A DNA stretch of 64,000 nt from a sulfur-oxidizing endosymbiont of Gigantopelta aegis (GCF_016097415.1 NZ_JAEHGE010000001.1:2467157-2531156), one strand, 5' to 3'. Positions 38,212 through 49,672 are shown, counted from the first letter of the stretch. Notes: generated by a model from the letters alone, not told the origin. Numbers and translations: made by a program.

Positions 38212-39623
38212 TATAGTGGACCCCGAAAACTGGACAATAGGTTAAGATATAAGAGCTAACCTAACGGGGAACAAAAAATGAGCACAAAAGAAAAACATTC
38301 AACAACAAATTTAAAGCAAAAGTAGCCATTGAGGCTTTGAAAGGTCAAAAACAGTCGCAGAAATTGCGTCAGAATTTGAAGTGCACACCACCCAGGTCAA
38401 TAGCTGGAAAAAGCAGATGCTTGATGGTGCAGCCGATACTTTTCAAAAAATTAGAGAATAAAGATGCTGAACATGAAAGGAAAAAGAACACCTGTACAGC
38501 CAAATAGGTCAACTAAAAGTAGAGGCTGACTGGCTGTCAAAAAGTTGAAGATGTTCAACTGAGTAGAGCAGAAAAGCGGTGTTGCATAGAAAAAGAGCAC
38601 CCTCAGTTGAGCATCAAAAACAATGTGAGCTTATCGGCCTGAACCGTTCAAGCTATTACTATCAACCTAAAAAGCCTCTGCAAAATAAAGATTTAACATT
38701 AATGAATTTGATTGATGAGTTGTACATAAAACATCCATTCTATGGCAGTCGTCAAATTCGTAATGCATTAAGATTGAAATGTTATAAAATTAATCGTAAA
38801 AAGTTCAACGGCTTATGCGGATCATGGGATTGGTTTCAGTGGCACCAAAACCCAATACCAGCAAGCCTTGCAAAGTAAATAACCTCTATCCATATTTGCT
38901 CAAAGGAATTGATATTAATAGGAATAACCAGGTTTGGTGCACAGATATCACGTATTTACGGATGCCACATGGATTTGTCTACCTAAGTGCTGTTATGGAC
39001 TGGAGTAGCCGTTTTGTGCTGTCCTGGGAAGTGTCAACCAGCATGGAAGAAAGCTTTTGTATCAGTAGTCTGGAAACAGCACTGCGACGATATGGAAAGC
39101 CAGAAATCTTCAATACGGATCAAGGTGCTCAATATACTAGCAGAGCATTTACAGGTGTTCTAAAGGCCAATGATATAAAAATCAGCATGGACGGCAAAGG
39201 CAGAGCAATGGATAACATTATGATTGAACGACTCTGGCGAAGTGTAAAATATGAGGAAATTTACCTCAAGGATTACCAAAGTATTGATGAGCTAAAGAGC
39301 TCATTAAAGGAATATTTTGAGTTTTACAACCATGAACGACCACACAGTACACACGGTGGAAAAACGCCTGCAGAGATCTATGGCGTGATGAAAGAAGTTG
39401 TTCCAGACTTAAAACGGGCAGCATGATGAGAGGATAATCAACTTTACTGGCAACCGCCTTGTCCACATATCCAAGGCCAAGCCAGTAGCCCTGAGATATA
39501 TCGCAAGCGTCTCTGGACTACTGGCAGACCTGTGGATATGTGGATAAGACTAATACTATAAATAACCAACAGAATTATATCTTAATATTTGAGAAAGCTG
39601 TCTTGACAATGGGGTCCACTGTA
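38212..39623 (+). mobile_element. second, different IS3-family element nested in copy B
   Basis: 1412 bp. Ends TATAGTGGACCCC and (complement) TACAGTGGACCCC, with target repeat CTT at 38209-38211 and 39624-39626. It splits copy B at the orfA/orfB junction, so it arrived later. The only copy of this IS in the window. Confidence 0.9.
38278..39426 (+). pseudogene. transposase OrfA/OrfB of the nested IS3-family element
   Basis: OrfA pieces (VAIEALKGQK, AEIASEFEVHTTQVNSWKKQ) are scattered over frames at 38278-38560. OrfB begins CELIGLNRSSYYYQPKKPLQ, has HPFYGSRQIRNALRLK, then shifts frame near 38803 (restoring one A gives KKVQRLMRIMGL). The DDE parts are WCTDITYLRMPHGFVYLSAV, IFNTDQGAQYTSRAF and RAMDNIMIERLWRSVKYEEI. 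At least three one-base losses. Confidence 0.8.
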
Positions 39624-39639
39624 CTTTGCAAGGGAAACT

Positions 39640-40502
<863 letters not shown>

Positions 40503-40792
40503 ATCGATTGATTGAAGAGGGGTAAAGGCGACATAAATGCCGCCCATTACCGTTGACGGCCATCGGCTCCTCAGCCTGTGCCGTGAAGATATTGTAACAG
40601 GATCATTACCGTTGTGAAAATACCTTGGGTGAATGGAACGGCTCTATCGTTCCAGAGGGCAAAGCCCTTTCTCTTCATCTGTTTAAAGTTAACATGAGAA
40701 ACTAAAATGATAGGAAATACAAAATGACAAAAATCACTTGAAACAGCCAAAAAAATATTTAGAAAACTGTCCGGAAAAGTGTTGACACATCA

Positions 40793-41054
40793 GTTTGCCC
40801 AAAAGGATCTAATAAAATTTGGCATTAATCATTGTTTTTTGTCAAAAAAGGATGCCAGCCAATGCTATGAACAATGTATAGAGGCACTTAAAAGTAGTGT
40901 AGAAGAACTTAAGCTGTATATAAAAAAAGATGAGAATTTTGCGAGCGTGGGGGGAAGAATGGTTGATAGTTGGAGCTATTCACTTAAACAAGTCAAACAT
41001 AAGGAGCTTCCGGTTGAAATTATACGAAATTGGCAAACAGATACAAATGCTTAG
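40793..41054 (+). pseudogene. hipA: HipA-family kinase toxin, 3' part
   Basis: 86 codons completing HipA after IS3 copy B: FAQKDLIKFGINHCFLSKKD, ending RNWQTDTNA at 41054. The whole gene would encode about 407 aa, a normal HipA length. Its 3' end overlaps the hipB start by 41 bases, so hipA came first in the operon. The reverse of the E. coli hipBA order. Confidence 0.85.
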
Positions 41055-41250
41055 GAAAGACCAGCAACTCACGCAATTAGAATTGTCAAAAAAAGCCGGT
41101 ATCAGTCGTGTGACTCTAGGCAAACTTGAGCGTGGTGAAGTTGTCTCTGTTTCCATAAAAACCTTAGATTTTATTCTGAATGCACTGTCTTATGAAATAG
41201 ATATAAAACCTATGGAGAGTTATGGACTGCCGAGTTTAAAAAATGGTTAA
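41014..41250 (+). CDS. hipB: HipB-like HTH antitoxin
   Basis: 78 aa from a TTG at 41014 with an AAGGAG site 7 bases upstream, in preference to an in-frame ATG at 40930 deep inside hipA. A Cro/CI HTH is clear: QIQMLRKDQQLTQLELSKKA, then GISRVTLGKLERGEVVSVSI, then TLDFILNALSYEI. It should neutralise HipA and repress the operon. Intact although its toxin is interrupted, as expected if antitoxin survives toxin loss. Translation may be coupled to hipA. Confidence 0.85.
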   Translation: MKLYEIGKQIQMLRKDQQLTQLELSKKAGISRVTLGKLERGEVVSVSIKTLDFILNALSYEIDIKPMESYGLPSLKNG

Positions 41251-41275
41251 GCAAGGCTCTGGTCTTAGAGGTGGT

Positions 41276-41533
41276 TCATTGTGATTTCTTTAAGAAACCA
41301 ACAATAGCAAGCAGTACAACCGCACCGGCTGTTGAAGTAATAATTGCACCGATTAGACCGCCAGCCATTGAAAGGCCAATCAGGGTGAATAAATAGCTAC
41401 CAACAAAGGCGCCGACAATACCCACCACGGCATTCATAAGAAAGCCCATGCCCTTACCTTTTAAAATCAGTCCTGCCAACCAGCCTGCCACCGCACCAAT
41501 GAGTACAGTCATAATTAAGCCATACGCTTCCAT
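41276..41533 (-). CDS. GlsB/YeaQ/YmgE-family membrane protein
   Basis: 85 aa from ATG 41533 (GGAG six bases upstream; earlier Met codons lack a site). Three Gly-rich helices: IMTVLIGAVAGWLAGLIL, GFLMNAVVGIVGAFVGSYLF and GGLIGAIITSTAGAVVLLAI, the transglycosylase-associated family pattern. Inner membrane, stress-linked in relatives; biochemical role unknown. Confidence 0.9.
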   Translation of the reverse strand: MEAYGLIMTVLIGAVAGWLAGLILKGKGMGFLMNAVVGIVGAFVGSYLFTLIGLSMAGGLIGAIITSTAGAVVLLAIVGFLKKSQ

Positions 41534-41783
41534 ATAAATCTCCAACATCAACAATTTTATTTATATTTTTAATAGTATCACACGACTGGTGACTTTATAA
41601 ATCACTATTAACTTGTATTTATTCAAATTAATTTTAATGATTTCTTGACATAATCAAAATGATTATGTACATTTAAGTCATCAAATTGATGATGACTTAA
41701 ATATTTTGTTTGTTAGACTTATATGAGCCTGATTCAGTTGCTTAAAACGGTATTTTTCTGCTAACAGCAATAGGAACTTTATT

Positions 41784-41999
41784 ATGTCAATTTTAAACAG
41801 CGTCGAAAGTAGTTTTATACAACAGCATGTTATTTTATCAGGAATCACTAAAAAGTTGGGTTTGAGTATGACGCTAGGTGAATCAGGTTGGGTTGTGAGC
41901 GATCCTTTGCAACGCAGTTTGATCATGAATTCACGTCAGGTACCGAGTGAAATGGGCGCATTAGAAGAAAAGCTGAGACGAGTATTTTTTAATTCGTAA
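41784..41999 (+). CDS. small hypothetical protein, 71 aa
   Basis: Starts with ATG 41784 after AGGAA. The product MSILNSVESSFIQQHVILSG continues with a Gly/Ser segment (MTLGESGWVVSDPLQRSLIM) and an amphipathic C terminus. No known motif. The ribosome site and position before a nucleotidase gene make it plausible. Confidence 0.5.
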   Translation: MSILNSVESSFIQQHVILSGITKKLGLSMTLGESGWVVSDPLQRSLIMNSRQVPSEMGALEEKLRRVFFNS

Positions 42000-42131
42000 C
42001 AAATCATGGCTACCCAGAAAACGAAAGGGCTATAGCTTAATAGAAAAGCTTAATACAAATAGCCTAATAAAAGTTGCTAGAAACTGCTATTATCGGATCA
42101 GTGATTACTTTCGATAATAAGGAGATTTAAA

Positions 42132-43061
42132 TTGAAAAATCATAACAAGCTGACCATCGCCATCTCTTCAAGAGCTTTGTTTGATCTGGAAGAAGGGCAT
42201 AAGGTGTTCACTGAGCAAGGGGTTGAGGCCTATTGTCGGTATCAGATTGAACATGAAAATGATCTGCTTGAGCCGGGTGTTGCCTTTTCATTAGTAAAAA
42301 AACTATTGGCTTTAAATGGGGTTGCTTCTAGTGATAGTCATTTAGCCGGTAGTCAGGCTGATCAAGATAAAAAAGTCGAAGTCATCTTGCTGTCAAAAAA
42401 CAGTGCAGATACTGGCTTGAGAATTTTTAACTCCATCGTCAAACATGATTTAGATATTTGCCGTGCGGCTTTTTCCAGTGGTGAGTCTCCCTATCGCTAT
42501 ATTGAGCCCTTTGGTGCAGATTTGTTTTTATCGGCTGAAGCCAATGATGTGCGTGAAGCTTTAGACATGGGCTTTGCAGCGGCGGCCATCTTGCCCTCAG
42601 CGAGTCGCAGTAATGATAAGGGACAATTACGCATTGCCTTTGATGGGGATGCGGTGATTTTCTCTGATGATGCAGAGCGTATTTATAAGCAAAAAGGCCT
42701 AGCAGCTTTTGATGAATCAGAGCGTGTGGCAGCAAATGATCCCTTGCCCGGAGGCCCGTTTAAAGAATTTCTTAAATTATTACATCAATTACAAAGTAAC
42801 GATACCAGTGCTGAATCGCCCATTCGAACTGCCTTGGTTACAGCTCGTGGTGCACCCGCCCATGAACGAGTGATACGCACCTTACGTGCCTGGGATATCC
42901 GTATTGATGAGGCTATTTTTCTCGGTGGTAAATCCAAGGGAGAGTTTCTTAAGGCCTTTGGTGCCGACATCTTTTTTGATGATCAAATGGGACATTGTGA
43001 ATCAGCCGCAGAACATGTGCCATCAGCACAGGTTTTGCATGGTGTAGCGAATCAGAAATAA
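42132..43061 (+). CDS. cytosolic 5'-nucleotidase (NT5C1-like)
   Basis: 309 aa with a TTG start at 42132, supported by AAGGAG eight bases upstream. The sequence fits the bacterial 5-nucleotidase family: LTIAISSRALFDLEEGHKVF at the N terminus, VILLSKNSADTGLRIFNSI, RIAFDGDAVIFSDDAERIYK (phosphatase Asp motif) and AFGADIFFDDQMGHCESAAE. Dephosphorylates nucleoside monophosphates. It is 7 bases before yfbR, so the two form a nucleotide-dephosphorylation pair. Confidence 0.9.
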   Translation: MKNHNKLTIAISSRALFDLEEGHKVFTEQGVEAYCRYQIEHENDLLEPGVAFSLVKKLLALNGVASSDSHLAGSQADQDKKVEVILLSKNSADTGLRIFNSIVKHDLDICRAAFSSGESPYRYIEPFGADLFLSAEANDVREALDMGFAAAAILPSASRSNDKGQLRIAFDGDAVIFSDDAERIYKQKGLAAFDESERVAANDPLPGGPFKEFLKLLHQLQSNDTSAESPIRTALVTARGAPAHERVIRTLRAWDIRIDEAIFLGGKSKGEFLKAFGADIFFDDQMGHCESAAEHVPSAQVLHGVANQK

Positions 43062-43068
43062 ATAATAT

Positions 43069-43692
43069 ATGTCAGATAAGATAATGAAAAGTACCTTCTT
43101 AGCCTGGGTTTTCAGAATGCCCCTAATCAAACGCTGGTCATTGATGTTTTGTCATCAGCCGGAAAATATTGCCGAGCATTCGCATCAGGTGGCTGTGGTG
43201 GCTCACCTATTGACTTTGATCTACAATAAAAATAATCCGACTCAAGTGCTCAGTGCAGAAAGGGCAGCCACCATTGCCTTGTATCACGATCAAATTGAGA
43301 TCTATACCGGCGATACAGTGACACCGATAAAATATCATAATCCTGAACTGACAATGGAATTTAAAAAGTTAGAATCAACGGCAGAAAATCTGTGTCTGCA
43401 AACGCTACCCGAAGCGTTAAGAGAAGACTTTAAAGGCTTATTGTTATCTGAACAAATTGACCCTGAATATGCCCGACTAGTCAAAGCGGCTGATGTCATT
43501 TGTGCCTATATAAAAACACTGAATGAGTTAAAACAGCATAATTATGAATTTGAACATGTGAAAGACAATCTCGAAATAAAAATCCATACCCTGAAAGAAT
43601 ATCCAGAAGTCGCCTATTTTATGGATACATTTATAGACTCCTGCATGACATCCTTAGATAAATTAAGCACCACAACCCATATTAAGCAATAG
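43069..43692 (+). CDS. yfbR: 5'-deoxynucleotidase YfbR
   Basis: 207-aa HD-domain protein. The metal-binding His of ENIAEHSHQVAVVAHLL (about residue 35), the HD of TIALYHDQIEIYTGDTVTPI (about 73) and the second Asp of KAADVICAYIKTLNE (about 143) match YfbR. E. coli has HDASEVLTGDLPTP where this has HDQIEIYTGDTVTP, so the core is kept. Releases phosphate from dNMPs. Precedes sbcD by 7 bases. Confidence 0.92.
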   Translation: MSDKIMKSTFLAWVFRMPLIKRWSLMFCHQPENIAEHSHQVAVVAHLLTLIYNKNNPTQVLSAERAATIALYHDQIEIYTGDTVTPIKYHNPELTMEFKKLESTAENLCLQTLPEALREDFKGLLLSEQIDPEYARLVKAADVICAYIKTLNELKQHNYEFEHVKDNLEIKIHTLKEYPEVAYFMDTFIDSCMTSLDKLSTTTHIKQ

Positions 43693-43699
43693 GAGAAAC

Positions 43700-44947
43700 A
43701 TGAAGCTACTACATACCTCAGACTGGCATCTGGGACGTTCTCTCTATGGTCGTAAGCGTTATGATGAGTTTGGTGAATTTCTTAATTGGCTCAGTCAAAC
43801 CATTATCACTGAAAAAATTGATGTATTGTTGGTGGCCGGTGATATTTTTGACACCAGTACACCCAGCAATAAAGCGCAAGAACTGTATTATCAATTTCTC
43901 TGTAAAATCGCCAACTCATGTTGTCGTCATGTGGTGATTATTGGTGGTAATCATGACTCACCGACTTTTTTAAATGCCCCTAAAGACTTACTCCGTGTTT
44001 TGAATGTGCATGTGGTGGGCGCGATGACTGAACAGCCAGAAGATGAAGTGATCACCCTTTGTAATAAAGATGATCATCCCGAAGTGATTATTTGTGCTGT
44101 TCCGTATCTAAGAGATAAAGATATTCGCAATGTCGAAGCAGGGGAGAGCATAGAGGATAAAAACAATAAACTCATTCATGGCTTAAAAGATCATTATGCC
44201 CAAGTCTGTCAAATCGCACAAACTCAACGAGATGACTTATCTAAAACAAAGCCTATTCCTATTATTGCCATGGGACACCTTTTTACCGCTGGTGGTAAAA
44301 CTCTTGATGGTGATGGTGTCAGAGAACTCTATGTTGGCTCGCTTGCCCATGTTGATGAATCAATTTTTCCTAAGAGCATTGATTACGTTGCCCTTGGTCA
44401 TTTGCATGTACCGCAATGTGTTGGTAAAAAAAATCACATTCGCTATTCAGGCTCACCTATTCCGATGGGCTTTGGTGAAGCCAGACAAGAGAAAAAAGTT
44501 ATTATTGTAGATTTTGAAGATACGCTTAATAAAGACAATATCCAGATCAATGAAATGTCCATTCCTTGTTTTCAAGCATTGGAAAAAATTGCCGGTTCAC
44601 AAGATAAAATTTATGCGCGACTAGCGCAATTAAAACAAGCAGATAGTTCAGCCTGGTTAGAGATAGAATACACAGGCAAGGAAGTAATCAGCAATTTTCG
44701 TGAAACATTGGATGAATTACTACTGGATACAGACATAGAAATACGACGAATAAAAAATAAGCGTATGACTGATAGCGTGATCAATGCCATTTATCCTGAT
44801 GAAACTCTGGATGACCTTGATGTTAACGATGTGTTTCAGCGTTGTCTGGAACGCTTTGATGTCCCTGAAGAAGAACGGGATATAATTACTCAAGCCTACT
44901 TGGAAATCATAAAGTCTTTAAATGAAGACGATGTGAATGCAGAATGA
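43700..44947 (+). CDS. sbcD: DNA repair exonuclease SbcD
   Basis: 415 aa. Mre11-type metallophosphoesterase motifs in order: TSDWHLGRSLYGR, VAGDIFDTSTPS, IIGGNHDSPTF, AMGHLFTAGG and LGHLHVPQCVG. It forms the SbcCD complex, which opens hairpins and trims double-strand ends. GGAG precedes ATG 43700. The stop overlaps the sbcC start (ATGA). Intact. Confidence 0.96.
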   Translation: MKLLHTSDWHLGRSLYGRKRYDEFGEFLNWLSQTIITEKIDVLLVAGDIFDTSTPSNKAQELYYQFLCKIANSCCRHVVIIGGNHDSPTFLNAPKDLLRVLNVHVVGAMTEQPEDEVITLCNKDDHPEVIICAVPYLRDKDIRNVEAGESIEDKNNKLIHGLKDHYAQVCQIAQTQRDDLSKTKPIPIIAMGHLFTAGGKTLDGDGVRELYVGSLAHVDESIFPKSIDYVALGHLHVPQCVGKKNHIRYSGSPIPMGFGEARQEKKVIIVDFEDTLNKDNIQINEMSIPCFQALEKIAGSQDKIYARLAQLKQADSSAWLEIEYTGKEVISNFRETLDELLLDTDIEIRRIKNKRMTDSVINAIYPDETLDDLDVNDVFQRCLERFDVPEEERDIITQAYLEIIKSLNEDDVNAE

Positions 44948-47900
44948 AAATACTTAAACTACGATTCAAAAACCTCAACTCGCTCTATGGCGAATGGCAA
45001 ATTGACTTTACTGTACCTGATTATACAAGCAATGGTATCTTTGCTCTCACGGGTCCTACGGGAGCAGGTAAATCGACGGTATTAGATGCCATCTGTCTGG
45101 CACTGTATGGTGCTACGCCACGATTGGGTAAAATCACCAAAAATAATAATGAAATCATGTCACGCCAGACCGGTGAATGTTATGCAGAAGTCACCTTTGA
45201 ATCACAGGCAGGGACTTATGTCTGTCACTGGAGTCAGCATCGGGCCAGAAAAAAAGCGCAGGGAAAGTTAGCAGATGCTAAACATGAAATTTCAGATGCA
45301 GTAAGTGGTGAGCTATTAGAAGCAAAAAAGAAACTCGTTGCTGAAACCATAGAAAACAAAACGGGCATGGACTTTGATCGTTTTACCCGTTCAATTTTGT
45401 TGGCGCAGGGGGGCTTTGACACCTTTTTAAAAGCTGATGTGGAACAAAAATCAAAAATACTGGAACAGATTACGGGCACAGAAATTTATACTCATATTTC
45501 CCGTAAAGTCCATGAACGACAAAAAGAACAACGCGAACAATTAGCGCTCTTACAGGCAAAAACGGCGGGTATTATCGTGCTGGATGATGAGCAAGAGGCT
45601 GAACTCAGTATGGCCAATGCTGAGAGTAAAAAAAGAGCACAATACGTTCAGGAAAAAGTCTCAACATCAAATAAGGCCATTGTCTGGATAAATGGCATTA
45701 GTGCTTTAAAAAATGAACTCAATGAATTAGAGCAGGAGAACAAACAACTCGCTATTGACTTAGAGGCTTTCAAAGCAGCAAGACTTCGTTTGCAATGGGC
45801 GGGAAAAGCCGCCAAATTTGATGGTGAATATGCCACATTATCGGCAAGCCGTAAACAACAGGTATTGGATAAAGAAAGCTATCAACAGGCACAATTAAAA
45901 CTACCTGAATTTCAACTAGGCGTCAAAAATCAAGAGGTTGTTTATGACGCTTCCAGCCAGACAATAGTGACGCTAAAAAAACAATACAAAGAACTTCTGC
46001 CATTGTTGCAACAAGTGCGAACAATGGATCAACAAATACGGGATAAGAACAATAATATTGCTCAAAAAGAGGACGACTACCAGATTTCGGCTAAGAAAAT
46101 TAACTTAGAAAAAGCCACCTTAGAGGCTATTGAAGAAAAATTAAAGAAACAAAATCAAGCATTGGGTTTAATTGATGACTATTTAAATGCACATGCTAGT
46201 GATGAAATATTAGTGACACAATTTTCAGCGATAGAAGTACAATTAAAACAATTAATGGCAGTACAAAAGAGCAAGAAAAGTCAGCAAACCATCTTGAACG
46301 CTAAACAACAAGATGCGATACAAGCAGAAAAAGTCCTACAACAGCAGCAGGATTTATTGCTGAGTGCCACTCAGGAATATGACAATGTGCAGCAACAACT
46401 CGCAACGAAAAAAAACGATCTGGAAGCACTATTAGAAGGTCGTTTGTTACGTGAGTATCATCAACAAAAAGAAGCACTGTTTCGTGAACAAATTCTCTTA
46501 AATAAGATTGCTGATTTGGAGTCAGAACGTCATAAACTTGAAGATGGTACGATGTGTCCTTTATGTGGTTCTTTGGAGCATCCTTTTGCGGATGGTAATA
46601 TTCCACAGCCTGATGCAATAGAACAGGCAATAGCATCGATCACGCAACGATTAAAGGATGCTGAAAAACTTGAAACTGCTATTAAGCATTATGAAGTAAT
46701 AGAAAAACAATTGATTGAACAGCTTAATCAGTTGGATAAGAAAAAAATAGCTGCCCGTAATGATAAGGACAATGCGAGCAATGCTGTTGAAAATGCACAA
46801 AAAGAATTAGCCAGTCTTACTTTGCAATTTAATGAACTCAGTCAAAGCAGTTTGCAACAAGTAAAACCATTTTCTATCACATCCTTAGAAGAAGTAAGTA
46901 TCAGTGAGCTATTAAATGATTTAAGCCAGCGATTAGAACGATGGAATAAACAACAGCAAAAGAAAGATAATGCTCAGCAGCAATGTGATACATTGCATGA
47001 TCAATTAAAACAACTCAAAACGCACTATGAAGCTCAATCTCAGGTGCAAGCGGATAAACAAGCTGAGTTAAAGGCCTTAGGCGATGATTGTCAGCAACAG
47101 GTTTTACAACGTCAGGAATTATTTGCCAATAAACAGCCTGATGTGGAACAAGAACAGCTTGAAAAGCAATTGCACAAAGCAGAACAGCAAGAAAATGAAC
47201 AACGCAGTAAGCTGGAACAAGACAAACAACTATTAAGCACGGCTCAAACACGTCTTAGCACTTTATTAAAACAAATTGAAGTACGAGAAACAGAGCTCAG
47301 TCAACTTGAGAATAATTTTAAACAGGCATTAATACAGGCTGATTTTAGTAATGAAACACACTTTTTAGACAGACGATTATCCACACAAGCGCGCGATGAC
47401 TTAGCCAATAAGGCTAAAACGTTGGATGAAAAACACATCAATCTTCAGGCGAGACAGAAGGATCGTCAAACACGCTTGCATGATGAGCAGGCGAAAAAAA
47501 TTACTGAGCAGTCACTTGAAAGTTTACAAATTGAATATGATGATCTTACGCTTGAATTAAAACAACTCAATACGGACATAACAACCATAGATAACCAGTT
47601 AAATAATAATCAACAGGCTAAAGCAGCGATAAAAGATCAGCAGGAAAAAATAAACCAGCAACAACAAGAATGTCATCGCTGGGATAAACTGCATGGACTG
47701 ATTGGCTCGGCAGATGGAAAAAAATTCCGTAATTTTGCTCAAGGGCTGACCTTTGAACTCATGGTATCACATGCTAATCGTCAATTAGAGAAAATGACTG
47801 ATCGCTATTTATTAATTCGTGATGAAGAACAAGCACTGGAACTCAATGTAATTGATAATTATCAGGCAGGTGAAATCCGTTCAAGCAGAAATCTTTCCGG

Positions 47901-48189
47901 TGGTGAAAGTTTCATTGTTAGTTTAAGTCTTGCCCTGGGCTTATCTAAAATGGCCAGCCACAAAGTGAGAGTTGACTCCTTGTTTCTTGATGAAGGCTTT
48001 GGCACACTGGATGAAGATGCTTTAGATACCGCTTTGGAAACTTTATCGAGCCTGCAACAGGATGGTAAGTTAATCGGTATAATTTCTCATGTGGCCGCTT
48101 TGAAAGAGCGTATTAGCACGCAGATCAGCGTAGTGCCGTTGTCATCGGGCAAGAGTGTTATTAAAGGCCCTGGGTGTATCATGCTGTGA
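44944..48189 (+). CDS. sbcC: DNA repair ATPase SbcC
   Basis: 1081 aa, Rad50-like. Walker A ALTGPTGAGKSTVLDAICLA at about residue 36, Q-loop LLAQGGFDTFLKAD near 152, long coiled coil, zinc hook MCPLCGSLEHPF near 538, signature SRNLSGGESFIVSLSLALGL near 982 and Walker B FLDEGFGTLDEDALDTALET near 1016. Partner of SbcD. Long and intact, which contrasts with the frameshifts around it. Confidence 0.97.
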   Translation: MKILKLRFKNLNSLYGEWQIDFTVPDYTSNGIFALTGPTGAGKSTVLDAICLALYGATPRLGKITKNNNEIMSRQTGECYAEVTFESQAGTYVCHWSQHRARKKAQGKLADAKHEISDAVSGELLEAKKKLVAETIENKTGMDFDRFTRSILLAQGGFDTFLKADVEQKSKILEQITGTEIYTHISRKVHERQKEQREQLALLQAKTAGIIVLDDEQEAELSMANAESKKRAQYVQEKVSTSNKAIVWINGISALKNELNELEQENKQLAIDLEAFKAARLRLQWAGKAAKFDGEYATLSASRKQQVLDKESYQQAQLKLPEFQLGVKNQEVVYDASSQTIVTLKKQYKELLPLLQQVRTMDQQIRDKNNNIAQKEDDYQISAKKINLEKATLEAIEEKLKKQNQALGLIDDYLNAHASDEILVTQFSAIEVQLKQLMAVQKSKKSQQTILNAKQQDAIQAEKVLQQQQDLLLSATQEYDNVQQQLATKKNDLEALLEGRLLREYHQQKEALFREQILLNKIADLESERHKLEDGTMCPLCGSLEHPFADGNIPQPDAIEQAIASITQRLKDAEKLETAIKHYEVIEKQLIEQLNQLDKKKIAARNDKDNASNAVENAQKELASLTLQFNELSQSSLQQVKPFSITSLEEVSISELLNDLSQRLERWNKQQQKKDNAQQQCDTLHDQLKQLKTHYEAQSQVQADKQAELKALGDDCQQQVLQRQELFANKQPDVEQEQLEKQLHKAEQQENEQRSKLEQDKQLLSTAQTRLSTLLKQIEVRETELSQLENNFKQALIQADFSNETHFLDRRLSTQARDDLANKAKTLDEKHINLQARQKDRQTRLHDEQAKKITEQSLESLQIEYDDLTLELKQLNTDITTIDNQLNNNQQAKAAIKDQQEKINQQQQECHRWDKLHGLIGSADGKKFRNFAQGLTFELMVSHANRQLEKMTDRYLLIRDEEQALELNVIDNYQAGEIRSSRNLSGGESFIVSLSLALGLSKMASHKVRVDSLFLDEGFGTLDEDALDTALETLSSLQQDGKLIGIISHVAALKERISTQISVVPLSSGKSVIKGPGCIML

Positions 48190-48234
48190 TTAATATTACG
48201 CTATAATATGTTAGTTAACAAACGAGACGATTTG

Positions 48235-48588
48235 ATGAGTGCTAAAGATTATGAATACGGTATAGGTGATAATTCTTATCAAGCAGCAGGGGAATTAGCC
48301 GGTATTACGAATTTAGTGGATGATTTTTATCACAATATGGACAGTTTTTCTGAGTCACAAAAAATTCGTAATATGCATCCGCAGGATTTGGCTGAATCCA
48401 GAAAAAAACTGACCTATTTTCTCTCAGGCTGGCTAGGTGGGCCTAATTTATATAACGAACATTATGGCAGTATCAATATTCCACAGGTCCATAGACATTT
48501 TCCTATCGGTGTTGAGGAAAGTGAGGCCTGGTTATTGTGTATGCAAAAAGCAATTGATAAGCAAGCTTATGAAGTAGCCTTTAAAGTG
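48235..48588 (+). pseudogene. group II truncated haemoglobin, 5' part
   Basis: About 118 codons from ATG 48235 (an upstream in-frame ATG at 48208 is less likely). Group II pattern: ELAGITNLVDDFYHNMDSFS, LAESRKKLTYFLSGWLGGPN, LYNEHYGSINIPQVHRHFPI (proximal His) and EAWLLCMQKAIDKQAYEVAF. Cut at AFKV by IS3 copy C. Restoring one T after the IS gives FKVYFDEQLRVPAERIKM. Probably bound haem and O2 or NO. Confidence 0.85.
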
Positions 48589-49601
48589 AAGACGGTGTAG
48601 AAGTGATGATGAAGACAGTCGCAAGACTTATGGAACCCGTCGTCTTAAAAAGAAAACTGGCTGAAAAAGGCGTTCATATAAGCCGCCGGAGAATTGGTCG
48701 ATTAATGAAAAAAGCCGGTTTGTTTTGTAAAACGAAGAGACGCTTTAAAGCGACGACTAATTCCAAGCATAATAAGCGTATATCTCCAAATTTACTGGAA
48801 AGAGAGTTTACTGTCTCTCAACCTGATCGCTACTATGTGGGTGATATTACCTATATTGCCACCAAGGAAGGCTGGTTATATTTAGCGGTTGTCATTGACT
48901 TATTCTCTAGGCAAATTGTTGGCTGGTCGATGGATGAGCGAATGAAAGCCAAGCTAGTCAATGATGCTTTACTGATGGCCATATGGAAGCGTAAACCAAT
49001 GGATGGATTGCTTTGGCATACTGACCGAGGTAGCCAATATGCCTCTGATAGTCATAGAAAAATATTGTCGGATCATAACATAATTCAGTCTATGAGCCGC
49101 AAAGGAAATTGCTGGGACAATGCTGTATCAGAGAGCTTCTTTCATAGTTTGAAAACTGAATTGACGCACCATTGTCGATTCAAAACCAGAGTAGAAGCAA
49201 AGCAGGCAATATTTGAATATATTGAGGTATTTTATAATCGGGAGCGACTTCATTCGGCTAATGATTATTTGTCACCAGTCGATTATGAAATACAGCAGGA
49301 AATAGCTTAAATCGATTGATTGAAGAGGGGTAAAAGGCGACATAAATGCCGCCCATTACCGTTGACGGCCATCGGCTCCTCAGCCTGTGCCGTGAAGATA
49401 TTGTAACAGGATCATTACCGTTGTGAAAATACCTTGGGTGAATGGAACGGCTCTATCGTTCCAGAGGGCAAAGCCCTTTCTCTTCATCTGTTTAAAGTTA
49501 ACATGAGAAACTAAAATGATAGGAAATACAAAATGACAAAAATCACTTGAAACAGCCAAAAAAATATTTAGAAAACTGTCCGGAAAAGTGTTGACACATC
49601 A
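48589..49601 (+). mobile_element. IS3-family element, copy C, left end missing
   Basis: The right end is complete (GTTGACACATCA at 49601). The left begins inside orfA: AAGACGGT and TAGAAGTGATGA fragments, then a jump to GAAGACAGTCGCAAG of orfB. A GTG triplet borders both sides (48586-48588, 49602-49604), but the left one is also part of internal IS sequence. Confidence 0.85.
48610..49310 (+). pseudogene. IS3-family OrfB, copy C
   Basis: The frame 48603-49310 (235 aa) reads into OrfB at [20 protein letters not shown] and is intact to [16 protein letters not shown]. It is missing the N-terminal 60 or so residues. All three catalytic acidic residues are present. Confidence 0.8.
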
Positions 49602-49663
49602 GTGTATTTGATGAGCAACTCCGTGTGCCAGCGGAAAGAATTAAAATGACCTGCGCTCAATAA
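49602..49663 (+). pseudogene. group II truncated haemoglobin, 3' end
   Basis: Encodes FDEQLRVPAERIKMTCAQ and a TAA at 49661. This is the C-terminal helix of the haemoglobin split by IS3 copy C; one T is missing in TATTTGATGAG relative to the expected frame. Confidence 0.75.
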
Positions 49664-49672
49664 GGTATAAAT

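Noticed and set aside
38212-39623. Composite transposon carrying cargo
   Set aside because: The nested element contains only its own transposase fragments; no passenger gene lies between the two IS types.
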